A stretch of DNA of 64,000 nucleotides. It comes from an uncultured Clostridia bacterium (GTDB taxonomy: Bacteria; Bacillota; Clostridia; Lachnospirales; Lachnospiraceae). Location of the stretch: contig CANRWA010000008.1 of NCBI GenBank assembly GCA_947643415.1, positions 24,541-88,540 on the forward strand, read 5' to 3'. A program made the position numbers and the translations under genes. The notes beneath the pieces are model-generated. The model was not told the origin of the DNA. It ran no database searches and saw nothing but the letters and a program-made list of their open reading frames with translations. This document shows, piece after piece, positions 25,608 to 34,718 of the stretch. Each line of letters begins with the position of its first letter. The first letter of the stretch is position 1.

Positions 25608-26273
25608 ATGCAGGAGATTGAGATTCGGAATCTATTTGATTTAACTAAAACAATAGCAGCAGATATTTTTGGGGGTAAGACATATCCATATGAGGTTCTG
25701 CCCCTGATCAGTGATTTTATCATGGAACTTGGGAAGAATCTACCAGAGGAGAAGTTTGAGAGACGGGAGGGCAATATCTGGATCGCCAAAAGTGCTTCGG
25801 TGTCACCAACCGCTTATATTCATGGTCCTGTGATCATAGATGAAGAGGCAGAGATCCGCCATTGTGCCTTTATCCGTGGCAGTGCCATTGTAGGAAAGCA
25901 TGCCGTAGTAGGAAATTCCACAGAACTGAAAAATGTCATTCTGTTCGATAATGTACAGGTGCCCCACTATAATTATGTGGGAGATTCGATCCTTGGGTAT
26001 AAGTCCCACATGGGGGCAGGGTCTATAACATCAAATGTAAAGTCAGACAAAACTCTGGTGGAAGTGAAGGTCAATGGTGAACCAGTGAAGACAGGCCTGA
26101 AGAAAATGGGGGCTGTTCTCGGGGATGAAGTGGAAGTGGGATGTGGGAGTATTCTGAACCCAGGTTCCGTTATTGGGCCGAATACAAATATATATCCCCT
26201 GTCCAGTGTCCGCGGCTATGTGCCTGGCGGAAGCATCTATAAGAAGCAGGGAGAAGTGGCTGAGAAGAATTGA
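25608..26273 (+). CDS. Hexapeptide-repeat acyltransferase-like protein
   Basis: A 221-residue protein with a left-handed beta-helix: hexapeptide units start at about residue 65 (IWIAKSASVSPTAYIHGPVI, IVGKHAVVGNSTELKNVI) and continue through VIGPNTNIYPLSSVRGYVPG. The layout resembles the C-terminal acetyltransferase domain of GlmU and related sugar nucleotide acyltransferases. No pyrophosphorylase domain is present, so it is not GlmU itself. ATG 25608 follows GGAGGG, 12 bp after sbcC. The substrate cannot be read from the sequence. Confidence 0.85.
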   Translation: MQEIEIRNLFDLTKTIAADIFGGKTYPYEVLPLISDFIMELGKNLPEEKFERREGNIWIAKSASVSPTAYIHGPVIIDEEAEIRHCAFIRGSAIVGKHAVVGNSTELKNVILFDNVQVPHYNYVGDSILGYKSHMGAGSITSNVKSDKTLVEVKVNGEPVKTGLKKMGAVLGDEVEVGCGSILNPGSVIGPNTNIYPLSSVRGYVPGGSIYKKQGEVAEKN

Positions 26274-26298
26274 CAAATATGTCAAAATATTGTATGAT
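26270..26298 (+). promoter_or_regulatory. Strong promoter for the NifU-like / GGGtGRT genes
   Basis: TTGACA (26270-26275), 17-bp spacer, TATGAT (26293-26298). It begins inside the last codons of the preceding gene. Transcription would start at about 26305, inside the repeat arm. Confidence 0.85.
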
Positions 26299-26302
26299 TT
26301 TC

Positions 26303-26321
26303 TTAGCTCAACGGCGCCAAT
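26303..26321 (+). repeat. Palindromic-family repeat, copy in a 5' leader
   Basis: TTAGCTCAACGGCGCCAAT matches the left arm of the perfect palindrome at 52647. It sits at the predicted transcription start, so it would lie at the 5' end of the message. A weak partner (GGCTGTTAAGG) follows at about 26340. Confidence 0.8.
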
Positions 26322-26384
26322 CAAGCACTGTTTCCCAGACGGCTGTTAAGGTTGGTTGAACAATAATTTGAAAGGAGTTATGAC

Positions 26385-27095
26385 ATGATTTATTCACAGG
26401 AAGTAGAAAACATGTGCCCAGTTGCCCAGGGTGTCAGCCATGGCTGTGCCCCGATTCCAGAAGAAGCAAAATGGGTAAAAGCAAAAGAAGTAAAAGATAT
26501 CTCCGGTCTGACACATGGTGTAGGCTGGTGTGCACCACAGCAAGGTGCCTGCAAGCTTACACTGAATGTAAAAGAGGGTATTATACAGGAGGCACTGGTA
26601 GAGACGATCGGATGTTCCGGTATGACACATTCCGCAGCTATGGCTTCTGAGATCCTTCCAGGAAGAACTGTTATGGAAGCATTGAATACGGACCTTGTCT
26701 GTGATGCCATCAATACAGCGATGAGAGAATTGTTCTTACAGATCGTATATGGCAGGACACAGAGTGCTTTCTCAGAAGATGGGCTTCCTATTGGTGCGGG
26801 TCTTGAGGATCTTGGAAAGGGGCTTCGTTCCCAGGTAGGTACTATGTATGGTACTCTCAAGAAAGGTCCCCGTTATCTGGAGATGGCAGAGGGATATGTA
26901 ACTGGTATCGCCCTGGATGCAGAGGATATGATTATTGGTTACAAGTTTGTGAGTCTTGGAAAGATGACAGACTTTATCAAGAAGGGTGACGATCCAAACA
27001 CTGCATATGAAAAAGCATGTGGGCAGTATGGACGTGTGGATGATGCAGTTAAGATCATTGATCCGCGGACAGACGAAGTATTGGAAAGCAAATAA
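26385..27095 (+). CDS. NifU-like iron-sulfur scaffold-type protein
   Basis: A 236-residue protein whose middle (KLTLNVKEGIIQEALVETIGCSGMTHSAAMASEIL) resembles the NifU/IscU N-terminal scaffold fold: a beta strand, then a conserved Cys in G-C-S-G. Further cysteines are C11, C21, C44 and C52 (CAPQQGAC). It is commonly annotated as an iron-sulfur assembly scaffold protein, though it differs from IscU in its other ligands. ATG 26385 follows AAAGGAG. It is 19 bp before the GGGtGRT gene, with its own promoter at 26270. The pair occurs together, but I know no assigned function. Confidence 0.8.
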   Translation: MIYSQEVENMCPVAQGVSHGCAPIPEEAKWVKAKEVKDISGLTHGVGWCAPQQGACKLTLNVKEGIIQEALVETIGCSGMTHSAAMASEILPGRTVMEALNTDLVCDAINTAMRELFLQIVYGRTQSAFSEDGLPIGAGLEDLGKGLRSQVGTMYGTLKKGPRYLEMAEGYVTGIALDAEDMIIGYKFVSLGKMTDFIKKGDDPNTAYEKACGQYGRVDDAVKIIDPRTDEVLESK

Positions 27096-27114
27096 ATAGA
27101 GGAGGAAAACAATA

Positions 27115-28125
27115 ATGGCATTATTTGAATCATATGAAAGAAGAATTGATAAGATCAATGGCGTTTTAGCTGAGTATGGTATCTCCTCTATCGAAGAAGC
27201 AGAGAAGATCACCAAGGATGCTGGTCTGAATGTATATGATCAGATCAAAGGCATTCAGCCAATCTGTTTTGAAAATGCCTGCTGGGCATACATAGTAGGT
27301 GCAGCTATCGCTATTAAGAAAGACTGCAGAAGGGCAGCAGATGCAGCGGCAGCAATCGGTGAAGGGCTTCAGGCTTTCTGTATCCCTGGTTCTGTGGCAG
27401 ACACCCGTAAAGTAGGTCTTGGACACGGAAATCTCGGTAAAATGCTTCTGGAAGAAGAGACAGAGTGTTTCTGTTTCCTTGCCGGACATGAATCCTTCGC
27501 AGCAGCAGAGGGAGCCATCGGTATCGCTGAGAAGGCAAATAAGGTACGTAATAAACCACTTCGTGTTATCCTGAACGGACTTGGCAAAGATGCAGCTCAG
27601 ATCATTTCACGAATCAATGGATTTACTTTTGTTGAGACTGAATATGATCCATACAAAAATGAAGTAAAAGAAGTGTTCAGAAAATCCTATTCAGACGGAC
27701 TCCGTGCCAAAGTAAACTGTTATGGCGCCAATGATGTACAGGAAGGTGTTGCCATCATGCATAAGGAGGGTGTGGATGTTTCCATTACCGGTAACTCTAC
27801 TAATCCAACACGTTTCCAGCATCCGGTAGCAGGTACATATAAGAAAGAATGTATCGAGCAGGGCAAGAAGTATTTCTCTGTAGCATCTGGTGGCGGTACC
27901 GGACGTACGCTTCATCCGGATAATATGGCGGCAGGTCCTGCTTCTTATGGTATGACAGATACTCTGGGACGTATGCACAGCGATGCGCAGTTCGCAGGTT
28001 CTTCTTCTGTTCCGGCTCATGTGGAGATGATGGGCCTTATCGGTGCAGGAAATAACCCAATGGTGGGTATGACTGTTGCAGTGGCTGTTGCCGTGCAGGA
28101 GGCAGCGGACGCAAATCGTTTCTAA
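27115..28125 (+). CDS. GGGtGRT protein, unknown function
   Basis: A 336-residue soluble protein with the name-giving motif GGGTGRTLHPDNMAAGPASYG at about residues 262-281, given here as GGGTGRTLHP. Other conserved-looking parts are CFENACWAYIVGAAIAIKKD, GSVADTRKVGLGHGNLGKM and SSSVPAHVEMMGLIGAGNNP. No signal peptide or membrane span. Its Gly-rich loop and histidines suggest nucleotide or metal binding, but this is a guess. It is co-transcribed with the NifU-like gene, ends in a terminator at 28167-28206, and the two make a complete two-gene unit. Confidence 0.88.
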   Translation: MALFESYERRIDKINGVLAEYGISSIEEAEKITKDAGLNVYDQIKGIQPICFENACWAYIVGAAIAIKKDCRRAADAAAAIGEGLQAFCIPGSVADTRKVGLGHGNLGKMLLEEETECFCFLAGHESFAAAEGAIGIAEKANKVRNKPLRVILNGLGKDAAQIISRINGFTFVETEYDPYKNEVKEVFRKSYSDGLRAKVNCYGANDVQEGVAIMHKEGVDVSITGNSTNPTRFQHPVAGTYKKECIEQGKKYFSVASGGGTGRTLHPDNMAAGPASYGMTDTLGRMHSDAQFAGSSSVPAHVEMMGLIGAGNNPMVGMTVAVAVAVQEAADANRF

Positions 28126-28166
28126 AGAAACGATAGGAAATTCTAAAAACATTGTTTAAAAGTGAT

Positions 28167-28206
28167 TAGGAGTGGCTAAATGCAGGTCACTCCTATACTA
28201 TTTTTA
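28167..28206 (+). terminator. Terminator after the GGGtGRT gene
   Basis: TAGGAGTG (28167-28174) pairs with CACTCCTA (28188-28195) across a 13-base loop, then TACTATTTTT. Confidence 0.75.
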
Positions 28207-28230
28207 CACTTGGATTGAAAGAGGACAAAA

Positions 28231-29307
28231 ATGAAAAAAACAATTTTAGCGGCAGCCTGGTCTGTACTGCTGTATGCCGGGTGTCTATCTATTTCCTGTT
28301 CTATGATGGAATCAGAGGCTAAGGTGAAAGAAGGAGAGAAGGACACTATGGTCACTATCAGTGCAGCGGGGGATTGTACCTTTGGTTCTGACCGAAGTTC
28401 TCCCTCATCTGTAAATTTTTATTCTGTATATAATAAGAAAAAGGATCCGGCATATTTTTTCCAAAAAGTAAATAGTATCTTTGGAAAGGATGATATGACA
28501 CTGGTTAATTTTGAGGGGACACTGACAAAGCGCAGCACAAGAGCTCCTAAGAGGTTTGCATTTAAGGGAAGTCCTGGTTATGTCAGAATATTAAAGAAAG
28601 GATCCATTGAGGCAGTAGGTTTTGCCAATAACCATTGTCGGGATTTTGGCAATGGCAGTTATACGGATACTGTCAATTGTTTTAAGAAAGCGGATGTGGC
28701 CTATTCTTCTTATTCCAAGATCGGAATCTACCATGTAAAGGGAAAGAAGATCGGAATGATATCTGTGAATGGCCTGGAAAATATTAGTTCTGTCAAAAGT
28801 CTGATCCAGAGCGGGATGAAGAAGCTAAAGAAGAAGAAAGCAGATATCCGGATTGTAAGTATGCATGCGGGAATGGAACATAATTATAATGTTTCTGGAA
28901 CGCAGAAGAATATTGCACGATATGCGGTGGATAAGGGGGCAGATCTTGTGTTGGGACACCATCCACACAATTTGCAGGGGATAGAGAAGTACAAGGGAGT
29001 ATATATTGTATATAGCCTCGGAAATTTCTGCTTTGGTGGTAATACGAATCCATCCGATAAGGATACCATGATCTTCCAGCAGACATTTGTATTCCATAAG
29101 GATAAAATGAAAAAGAAGAAAGGCACAGTAAAGATCATTCCCTGTTCGGTCTCCTCAGTTAGCGGCATTAACAATTATCAGCCAACACCTGTGAAAGGGA
29201 AAACAAAGGCGCGGATTTTAAGAAAGCTGGATAATATGTGCCGTCCTCTGGGACTTACTCTGAGAGATAAGAGAGGAAAACTGACCTCTACCCTGTATAA
29301 AAAGTAA
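28231..29307 (+). CDS. Secreted CapA-family (PGA_cap) metallophosphatase-like protein
   Basis: A 358-residue exported protein: signal peptide at residues 1-30, then a CapA/PGA_cap domain. ISAAGDCTFGSD, TLVNFEGTLTKR, GFANNHCRDFG, VSMHAGMEHNY and VLGHHPHNLQGIE supply the Asp, Asn and His residues of a two-metal phosphatase-like site. CapA proteins take part in poly-gamma-glutamate capsule production, but no capB or capC is near, so the role here is open. ATG 28231 is right after the terminator of the preceding operon. The C-terminal 90 residues are lysine rich. Confidence 0.9.
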   Translation: MKKTILAAAWSVLLYAGCLSISCSMMESEAKVKEGEKDTMVTISAAGDCTFGSDRSSPSSVNFYSVYNKKKDPAYFFQKVNSIFGKDDMTLVNFEGTLTKRSTRAPKRFAFKGSPGYVRILKKGSIEAVGFANNHCRDFGNGSYTDTVNCFKKADVAYSSYSKIGIYHVKGKKIGMISVNGLENISSVKSLIQSGMKKLKKKKADIRIVSMHAGMEHNYNVSGTQKNIARYAVDKGADLVLGHHPHNLQGIEKYKGVYIVYSLGNFCFGGNTNPSDKDTMIFQQTFVFHKDKMKKKKGTVKIIPCSVSSVSGINNYQPTPVKGKTKARILRKLDNMCRPLGLTLRDKRGKLTSTLYKK

Positions 29308-29319
29308 ATTTGGGCATTT

Positions 29320-29362
29320 AAAAGGACACACCATAGAAACTATATTCTAGGTGTGTCCTTTT
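29320..29362. terminator. Strong bidirectional terminator after the CapA-like gene
   Basis: AAAAGGACACACC (29320-29332) pairs perfectly with GGTGTGTCCTTTT (29350-29362), with an inner 5-bp extension. It ends in T4 on the plus strand and A4 at the other side, so it can act both ways for the convergent genes. Confidence 0.9.
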
Positions 29363-29385
29363 CTGTGATGTAAGGAACTGTTAGT

Positions 29386-29465
29386 CAGATACCTCGCGGG
29401 CGCGCTCGGATGATGCAAGCTTGCTTGCACATCCTCACTTTGCCTTCGCGCGAAGAAGCAGACAG
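29386..29465. repeat. Dispersed hairpin repeat family 2, copy 1
   Basis: It shares with 38121-38205 an identical 25-bp block (29430-29454) and a hairpin just before it: TGCAAGC/GCTTGCA here, GATGGTGCA/TGCACCATC there. CTTCGCGCGAAG at 29444-29455 is itself a palindrome. This copy lies between the terminator and the end of the alcohol dehydrogenase gene. Confidence 0.75.
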
Positions 29466-29470
29466 TTTTA

Positions 29471-30682
29471 TCAGAAATCTACCTCTGTATCATAATAGCA
29501 GCATTTCAACAGTTTTTCCATCTCTTCCTGGGATGGCTGTCTTGGATTAGAACCTGTGCAGGCATCCAGCAGGGCATTGGCAGCGATATCGGATAATTTG
29601 CTGAGGAAGACATCTTCTGGAACGAATCCGGTCTCAGCAGGAAGTCCATCTGCCCCGTAGTGGTTAATACTGTGAGGGATATTCAGGTCATCATTCATTC
29701 CCCGCAGATAAGAGATGAGCAGATCAACCTTTTCTTCCTGGGTGGAGCCGCCAAGGTTCATAAAGTCAGCAATTTCTGCATAGCGTTCTGCTGCCTCCGG
29801 ATTTTTGCTGTTAAATTTGATTACCTTTGGCAGGTACATTGCATTAGCAGCACCGTGTATGATGTGACCGCCCTCGAAGGCAGCTCCGGTTTTATGTGCC
29901 ATGGAGTGAACGATCCCCAGCAGTGCATTGGAGAATGCCATGCCGGCAAGGCATTGCGCATTGTGCATGCTGTGGCGTTTTTCCATGTCTCCATTATAAG
30001 ATTTTACCAGGTCATGTTGGATCATTTTAATGGAATGCAGTGCTAATGGGTCTGTGTAATCGCAGTGTGCGGTGGAAACATATGCCTCAATGGAGTGTGT
30101 CATAGCGTCCATACCTGTATGGGCAACCAGTTTCTGCGGCATTGTCTCAGCCAGTTCTGGATCTACGATGGCAACATCTGGTGTGATCTCAAAGTCAGCG
30201 ATGGGATACTTGATGCCCTTTTCATAGTCTGTAATGATAGAAAATGCAGTTACTTCCGTTGCTGTCCCTGATGTGGAAGATATGGCGCAGAAGTGGGCTT
30301 TTGTGCGGAGCTTCGGCAGTCCGAATACCTTGCACATATCTTCAAATGTTGTCTCTGGATATTCGTATTTGATCCACATTGCCTTGGCGGCATCAATGGG
30401 AGAGCCGCCACCCATGGCAATGATCCAGTCAGGCTGGAATTCCTGCATGACAGCAGCTCCCTTCATTACCGTCTCAACAGAGGGATCTGGTTCAATTCCC
30501 TCGAAAACAGTTACTTCCATTCCTGCCTCTTTGAGATAATCCATTGCTTTGCCGAGAAAGCCGTTCCGTTTCATGGAACCACCGCCTACACAGATGATTG
30601 CACGCTTTCCATCAAATGTCTTGAGTGCTTCCAATGCCCCTTTTCCGTGGTACAGATCACGTGGTAAAGTAAAACGTGTCAT
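29471..30682 (-). CDS. Iron-containing alcohol dehydrogenase
   Basis: A 403-residue group III (iron-type) alcohol dehydrogenase. IIAMGGGSPIDAAKAMW is the NAD(P)-binding G-G-G-S segment, and HTGMDAMTHSIEAYVS and SMAHKTGAAFEGGHIIHGAANA hold the Asp/His metal ligands. It resembles butanol- or propanediol-type dehydrogenases, and also the alcohol dehydrogenase half of AdhE. The start at 30682 has AAGGAGG 9 bases upstream. In a butyrate-type organism it could reduce aldehydes to alcohols as an electron sink; the actual substrate is not readable from the sequence. Confidence 0.93.
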   Translation of the reverse strand: MTRFTLPRDLYHGKGALEALKTFDGKRAIICVGGGSMKRNGFLGKAMDYLKEAGMEVTVFEGIEPDPSVETVMKGAAVMQEFQPDWIIAMGGGSPIDAAKAMWIKYEYPETTFEDMCKVFGLPKLRTKAHFCAISSTSGTATEVTAFSIITDYEKGIKYPIADFEITPDVAIVDPELAETMPQKLVAHTGMDAMTHSIEAYVSTAHCDYTDPLALHSIKMIQHDLVKSYNGDMEKRHSMHNAQCLAGMAFSNALLGIVHSMAHKTGAAFEGGHIIHGAANAMYLPKVIKFNSKNPEAAERYAEIADFMNLGGSTQEEKVDLLISYLRGMNDDLNIPHSINHYGADGLPAETGFVPEDVFLSKLSDIAANALLDACTGSNPRQPSQEEMEKLLKCCYYDTEVDF

Positions 30683-30720
30683 TGAATACCTACCTCCTTA
30701 AAAATATGTTTAATATTTAT

Positions 30721-30762
30721 AATTGCAGCCATGATGAAGAACATGCACATCAGGCTGCAATT
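30721..30762 (-). terminator. Hairpin between the Ig-like gene and the alcohol dehydrogenase gene
   Basis: AATTGCAGCC (30721-30730) pairs with GGCTGCAATT (30753-30762), with an inner TGATG/CATCA extension. It lies downstream of the minus-strand Ig-like gene. The T-run on that strand is poor, so termination may be partial. Confidence 0.6.
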
Positions 30763-30783
30763 GATATCTTTGTATATTTGGTT

Positions 30784-31566
30784 TTATCTGGCGGTAGTGA
30801 ACCAGGTAAGGTCATTTGTACCAGAACCTGTCTGGACGCAATATGTAATAGGGGAATATCCTTTATTAACGAGTATTGCTTTGCTGCAGATTATCTTATT
30901 GCCCGGGGAAAGGATGGTTGTTCCCAGATCATCCACAGCCTCAAAGAAGAATCCCCAATCCAGGTTTTTTAACTGTTTGGTAGAATTTGCCCCATAGATA
31001 TTGTAATAATAGTTAAATACATCTCTTGCGTTTACCGTCTGTTCTCCAGAATGGTACTGAATCTGGAACTTAAAGTAGATATATTCTTCATTCCCATCAG
31101 GTACCGGATTGGTCGAATTGCCTTTTGCCAGCTCGGCGGCAGCGTCACCGGATTCGAAACGGAGCAGCTTTAAGGTGAAGCGGCCTCGTTTTTTTCCTTC
31201 CTCGTAGTAGGTAAAGGTGTTTGCTGAATAGGCAGATAATGGGTTTTGTATCGTTCCCCTGGCAGGTGCTTTTACTTTCACCTTACAGGTGAGTTTTTTA
31301 CCTTTCACTTGGGCTGTGATCTTGGCAGAACCTGTTTTTTTGGCAGTTACTTTACCCTTTGAGGATATGGAAACAACGGATTTTTTGCTTGATTTCCATT
31401 TCACTTTGCCAGAGGCTTTCTTAACCTTTAAAGTATAAGTGTTCCCCACTGCCAGGGTAAGGTTCTTTTTATTTAATTTCATTGTGGCTGCTTCTGCAGA
31501 CACGGTGGATGTTCCCAAACTTCCAATAAGACTGAAAGTGAGGAACAATGAAAATAGTTTCTTCAT
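30784..31566 (-). CDS. Secreted protein with a bacterial Ig-like (BIG2) domain
   Basis: A 260-residue protein: signal peptide (residues 1-25), then a BIG2 domain at about 28-105 (LNKKNLTLAVGNTYTLKV, WKSSKKSVVSISSKGKVTAKKTGSA), and a C-terminal beta-rich region of about 150 residues with similarity in pattern to DUF4352-type domains (YIYFKFQIQYHSGEQTVNARDVF). ATG at 31566 follows AGGAGG on the minus strand. It is likely a cell-surface protein. Function unknown. Confidence 0.85.
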   Translation of the reverse strand: MKKLFSLFLTFSLIGSLGTSTVSAEAATMKLNKKNLTLAVGNTYTLKVKKASGKVKWKSSKKSVVSISSKGKVTAKKTGSAKITAQVKGKKLTCKVKVKAPARGTIQNPLSAYSANTFTYYEEGKKRGRFTLKLLRFESGDAAAELAKGNSTNPVPDGNEEYIYFKFQIQYHSGEQTVNARDVFNYYYNIYGANSTKQLKNLDWGFFFEAVDDLGTTILSPGNKIICSKAILVNKGYSPITYCVQTGSGTNDLTWFTTAR

Positions 31567-31733
31567 GATGGGTTCCTCCTGTGTTCATACTATATATAGT
31601 TCCTTTGTTAATGCTATTCTACAATAAAAATGTGTAAATTACAAGGCAGTATGGAATTTTTTGTGGTAAAAATATTAGATATGTGCTAAGATAGGATATA
31701 TTTGGACTATAATTGAAAGGAAACATTACACAA

Positions 31734-33551
31734 ATGGCAGTGATAAGAAAGGATCATATAAGAAATTTTTGCATTATTGCACATATTGATCATGGTAAAT
31801 CCACTCTGGCTGACCGGATCATCGAGAAGACAGGGCTTCTTACAAGCCGGGAGATGCAGGCACAGGTTCTGGACAATATGGAACTGGAACGTGAGAGGGG
31901 CATTACCATTAAGTCTCAGGCGGTGCGTATTGCCTATACAGCGAAAAACGGTGAGGAGTATCTCTTTAATCTTATAGATACACCTGGACATGTTGACTTT
32001 AATTATGAAGTTTCCCGCAGTCTTGCAGCATGCGAGGGGGCCATTCTCATTGTAGATGCGGCACAGGGGATTGAGGCGCAGACACTGGCGAACTGTTATC
32101 TTGCCATTGACCATGACCTGGAGATCATGCCGGTGATCAATAAGATCGATCTTCCCAGTGCAGAACCGGATCGGGTAAAGAACGAGATTGAAGATGTCAT
32201 TGGCATTGAGGCGCAGGATGCACCACTGATCTCGGCAAAAATGGGGACGAATATCGAAGAAGTCCTGGAGCAGATCGTTGCGAAGATCCCGGCACCACAG
32301 GGAGAGGAGAAGGCCCCGTTGAAAGCACTTGTCTTTGATTCTGTATATGATGCTTACAAGGGAGTTATTATTTTTTGCCGTATTTTTGAGGGAACTGTGA
32401 AAAAGGGAACACGGATCCATATGATGGCTACCGGGCTGGAGGAAGACGTGGTAGAGGTAGGAACTTTTGGAGCCGGGCAGTTTATTCCCTGTGACGAGCT
32501 GAGTGCCGGCATGGTGGGATATATTACAGCCAGCCTGAAAAATGTTGAGGGAACCCGTGTGGGGGATACCGTGACAGATGTGGCGGATCCCTGTGATGAG
32601 GCGCTGCCGGGTTATAAGAAAGTGATGCCTATGGTCTACTGTGGGTTGTATCCGGCGGATGGGGCGAAATATCAGGATCTCAGGGATGCGCTGGAGAAGC
32701 TGCAGCTCAATGATGCATCGCTCCAGTTCGAGGCAGAGACTTCAGTTGCGTTGGGGTTTGGTTTCCGGTGTGGTTTCCTTGGACTCCTGCATCTTGAGGT
32801 GATACAGGAGCGTCTGGAAAGGGAATATAATCTTGATCTTGTGACGACAGCGCCGGGAGTTGTCTATCATGTATACAAGACCAATGGCGAGATGGTGGAG
32901 GTAACGAACCCTTCGAATCTGCCGGATCCTTCTGTCATTGAGCATATGGAAGAACCTGTGGTGGATGCTGAGATCATGGTGACGACAGAATTTGTTGGTG
33001 CTATCATGAAACTCTGTCAGGAACGGCGCGGGGTATATGTAGGAATGGAGTACATGGAGGAGACAAGGGCATTACTCCGCTATGTTCTTCCGCTGAATGA
33101 GATCATATATGATTTTTTTGATTCCCTGAAATCACGCTCCCGCGGATATGCTTCTTTTGATTATGAAATGAAGGGGTATGAGCCGGCAAGCCTTGTGAAA
33201 CTGAATATCCTCATCAATAAGGAAGAGGTGGATGCCCTGTCATTTATCGTACATGAAAGTTCTGCTTATGAGAGGGGCAGGAAGATGTGCCAGAAACTAA
33301 AGAATGAAATACCAAGGCATCTGTTTGAGGTTCCCATTCAGGCTGCCATCGGCAATAAGGTGATAGCAAGGGAGACGGTAAAGGCAGTCCGCAAGGATGT
33401 ACTTGCCAAGTGCTATGGCGGTGACATCTCCCGTAAACGTAAGCTGTTGGAGAAACAGAAAGAAGGAAAGAAACGTATGCGCCAGATTGGAAATGTTGAA
33501 ATTCCGCAGAAGGCATTTATGAGTGTGCTGAAGTTAGATGATGAAGAATAA
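31734..33551 (+). CDS. lepA: Elongation factor 4 (LepA)
   Basis: LepA is a translational GTPase that back-translocates stalled ribosomes. It has 605 residues, with [14 protein letters not shown] (P-loop), RGITIKSQ (G2), DTPGHVDF (G3) and NKIDLPSAE (G4), and ends in the LepA-type C-terminal domain ([24 protein letters not shown]). ATG 31734 gives the family start [12 protein letters not shown], with AAAGGAAA upstream; the TTG at 31713 is in frame but outside the family start. The last codons overlap hemW by 14 bp. Confidence 0.97.
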   Translation: MAVIRKDHIRNFCIIAHIDHGKSTLADRIIEKTGLLTSREMQAQVLDNMELERERGITIKSQAVRIAYTAKNGEEYLFNLIDTPGHVDFNYEVSRSLAACEGAILIVDAAQGIEAQTLANCYLAIDHDLEIMPVINKIDLPSAEPDRVKNEIEDVIGIEAQDAPLISAKMGTNIEEVLEQIVAKIPAPQGEEKAPLKALVFDSVYDAYKGVIIFCRIFEGTVKKGTRIHMMATGLEEDVVEVGTFGAGQFIPCDELSAGMVGYITASLKNVEGTRVGDTVTDVADPCDEALPGYKKVMPMVYCGLYPADGAKYQDLRDALEKLQLNDASLQFEAETSVALGFGFRCGFLGLLHLEVIQERLEREYNLDLVTTAPGVVYHVYKTNGEMVEVTNPSNLPDPSVIEHMEEPVVDAEIMVTTEFVGAIMKLCQERRGVYVGMEYMEETRALLRYVLPLNEIIYDFFDSLKSRSRGYASFDYEMKGYEPASLVKLNILINKEEVDALSFIVHESSAYERGRKMCQKLKNEIPRHLFEVPIQAAIGNKVIARETVKAVRKDVLAKCYGGDISRKRKLLEKQKEGKKRMRQIGNVEIPQKAFMSVLKLDDEE

Positions 33552-34683
33552 TAATGGGAAGAAATTAGGTTTGTATGTGCACATCCCCTTCTGTATCCGA
33601 AAATGTAATTACTGTGATTTCCTTTCCTTTCCGGGAAATGAAGCGGTGCAGGGTCAATATGTGCAGACACTGGTTCAGGAAATGGAGGGCTGGCGGGAGA
33701 AGGTGCGTTCCTTTGATGTGGATACGGTTTTTATAGGAGGCGGAACGCCTTCCATACTCTCTGTCAGTAACATGGACAAGATCTTTCAGGAAATCGCAGA
33801 TTGTTTTTCTATGCCAGCCTTAACAGAATTTACCATAGAGTGCAATCCGGGAACAGTCACATGTGAGAAACTTGGGTTATATTACAGGGCAGGCGTCAAT
33901 AGGATCAGTATCGGGATGCAGTCAGCAACGGATGGTGAACTGAAGAAGCTGGGAAGGATTCATACGTGTGATGAATTTACCAGGTGTTACGAAATGGTGC
34001 GGAAAGTGGGATTTGACAATGTAAATATTGATGTTATGGCTGCAATACCGGGGCAGACTATCCAGAGTTATGAAGACACATTACAGTGTGTTCTGAAATC
34101 AGAACCAGAACATATTTCTTCTTATAGCCTGATTATAGAAGAGGGAACTCCCTTTTATGAACAGTATGCGGATGTGCCTCCTGTGGATGAGGAAACAGAT
34201 CGGCAGATGTATGAGCTGACAGGAGAAGTGCTGGAAAAGGCCGGGTATAGGCGGTATGAGATATCCAATTACGCAAAGCCTGGAAAAGAATGCCGGCATA
34301 ACCTGAAATACTGGCAGAGAAAACAGTATCTTGGGCTTGGGCTTGGGGCATCATCTTTTATAGAACATAACCGGTTTGCCAATACAAGGGATCTGGCGGA
34401 GTATCAGGATCGGATCCGTAATGGGAGGCATGCGGTATGCGAGACAGATCATCTCAGCGAGAGAGATGAAAAGGCAGAATTTATGTATCTGGGGCTGCGG
34501 TGTATGCAGGGAATTTCCGTCAGGGAATTTTATGTGTGTTTTGGAGAAGAACTTGATGGCTGCTTTGGAGAAGAGATCAGGCAGTGTGTGGAACAAGGGC
34601 TTCTTGTTTATGAGAATGACCGTATTTATTTAACAAAACGGGGAATTGATGTAAGCAACCGCGTTTTTGGATTATTTATATAA
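33538..34683 (+). CDS. hemW: Radical SAM haem chaperone HemW
   Basis: A 381-residue radical SAM protein of the coproporphyrinogen oxidase-like family. The cluster motif is C19-x3-C23-x2-C26. [15 protein letters not shown] and [21 protein letters not shown] are typical HemW segments. HemW binds haem and does not itself oxidise coproporphyrinogen. It follows lepA with overlap, an order widely conserved in Firmicutes. Start is ATG 33538 or 33541; no clear ribosome-binding site exists, so translation is likely coupled to lepA. Confidence 0.93.
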   Translation: MMKNNNGKKLGLYVHIPFCIRKCNYCDFLSFPGNEAVQGQYVQTLVQEMEGWREKVRSFDVDTVFIGGGTPSILSVSNMDKIFQEIADCFSMPALTEFTIECNPGTVTCEKLGLYYRAGVNRISIGMQSATDGELKKLGRIHTCDEFTRCYEMVRKVGFDNVNIDVMAAIPGQTIQSYEDTLQCVLKSEPEHISSYSLIIEEGTPFYEQYADVPPVDEETDRQMYELTGEVLEKAGYRRYEISNYAKPGKECRHNLKYWQRKQYLGLGLGASSFIEHNRFANTRDLAEYQDRIRNGRHAVCETDHLSERDEKAEFMYLGLRCMQGISVREFYVCFGEELDGCFGEEIRQCVEQGLLVYENDRIYLTKRGIDVSNRVFGLFI

Positions 34684-34718
34684 ATACAGGATAAAGTGGA
34701 AAGAGGAGGAGTATTAAG

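Noticed and set aside
30683..30783. Rex operator upstream of the alcohol dehydrogenase gene
   Set aside because: Only AT-rich partial half-sites with wrong spacing are present; not strong enough to list.
30676..30997. Two open frames of 88-98 codons on the plus strand
   Set aside because: They are opposite the Ig-like gene's 3' end and the intergenic hairpin; no ribosome-binding site or family pattern.
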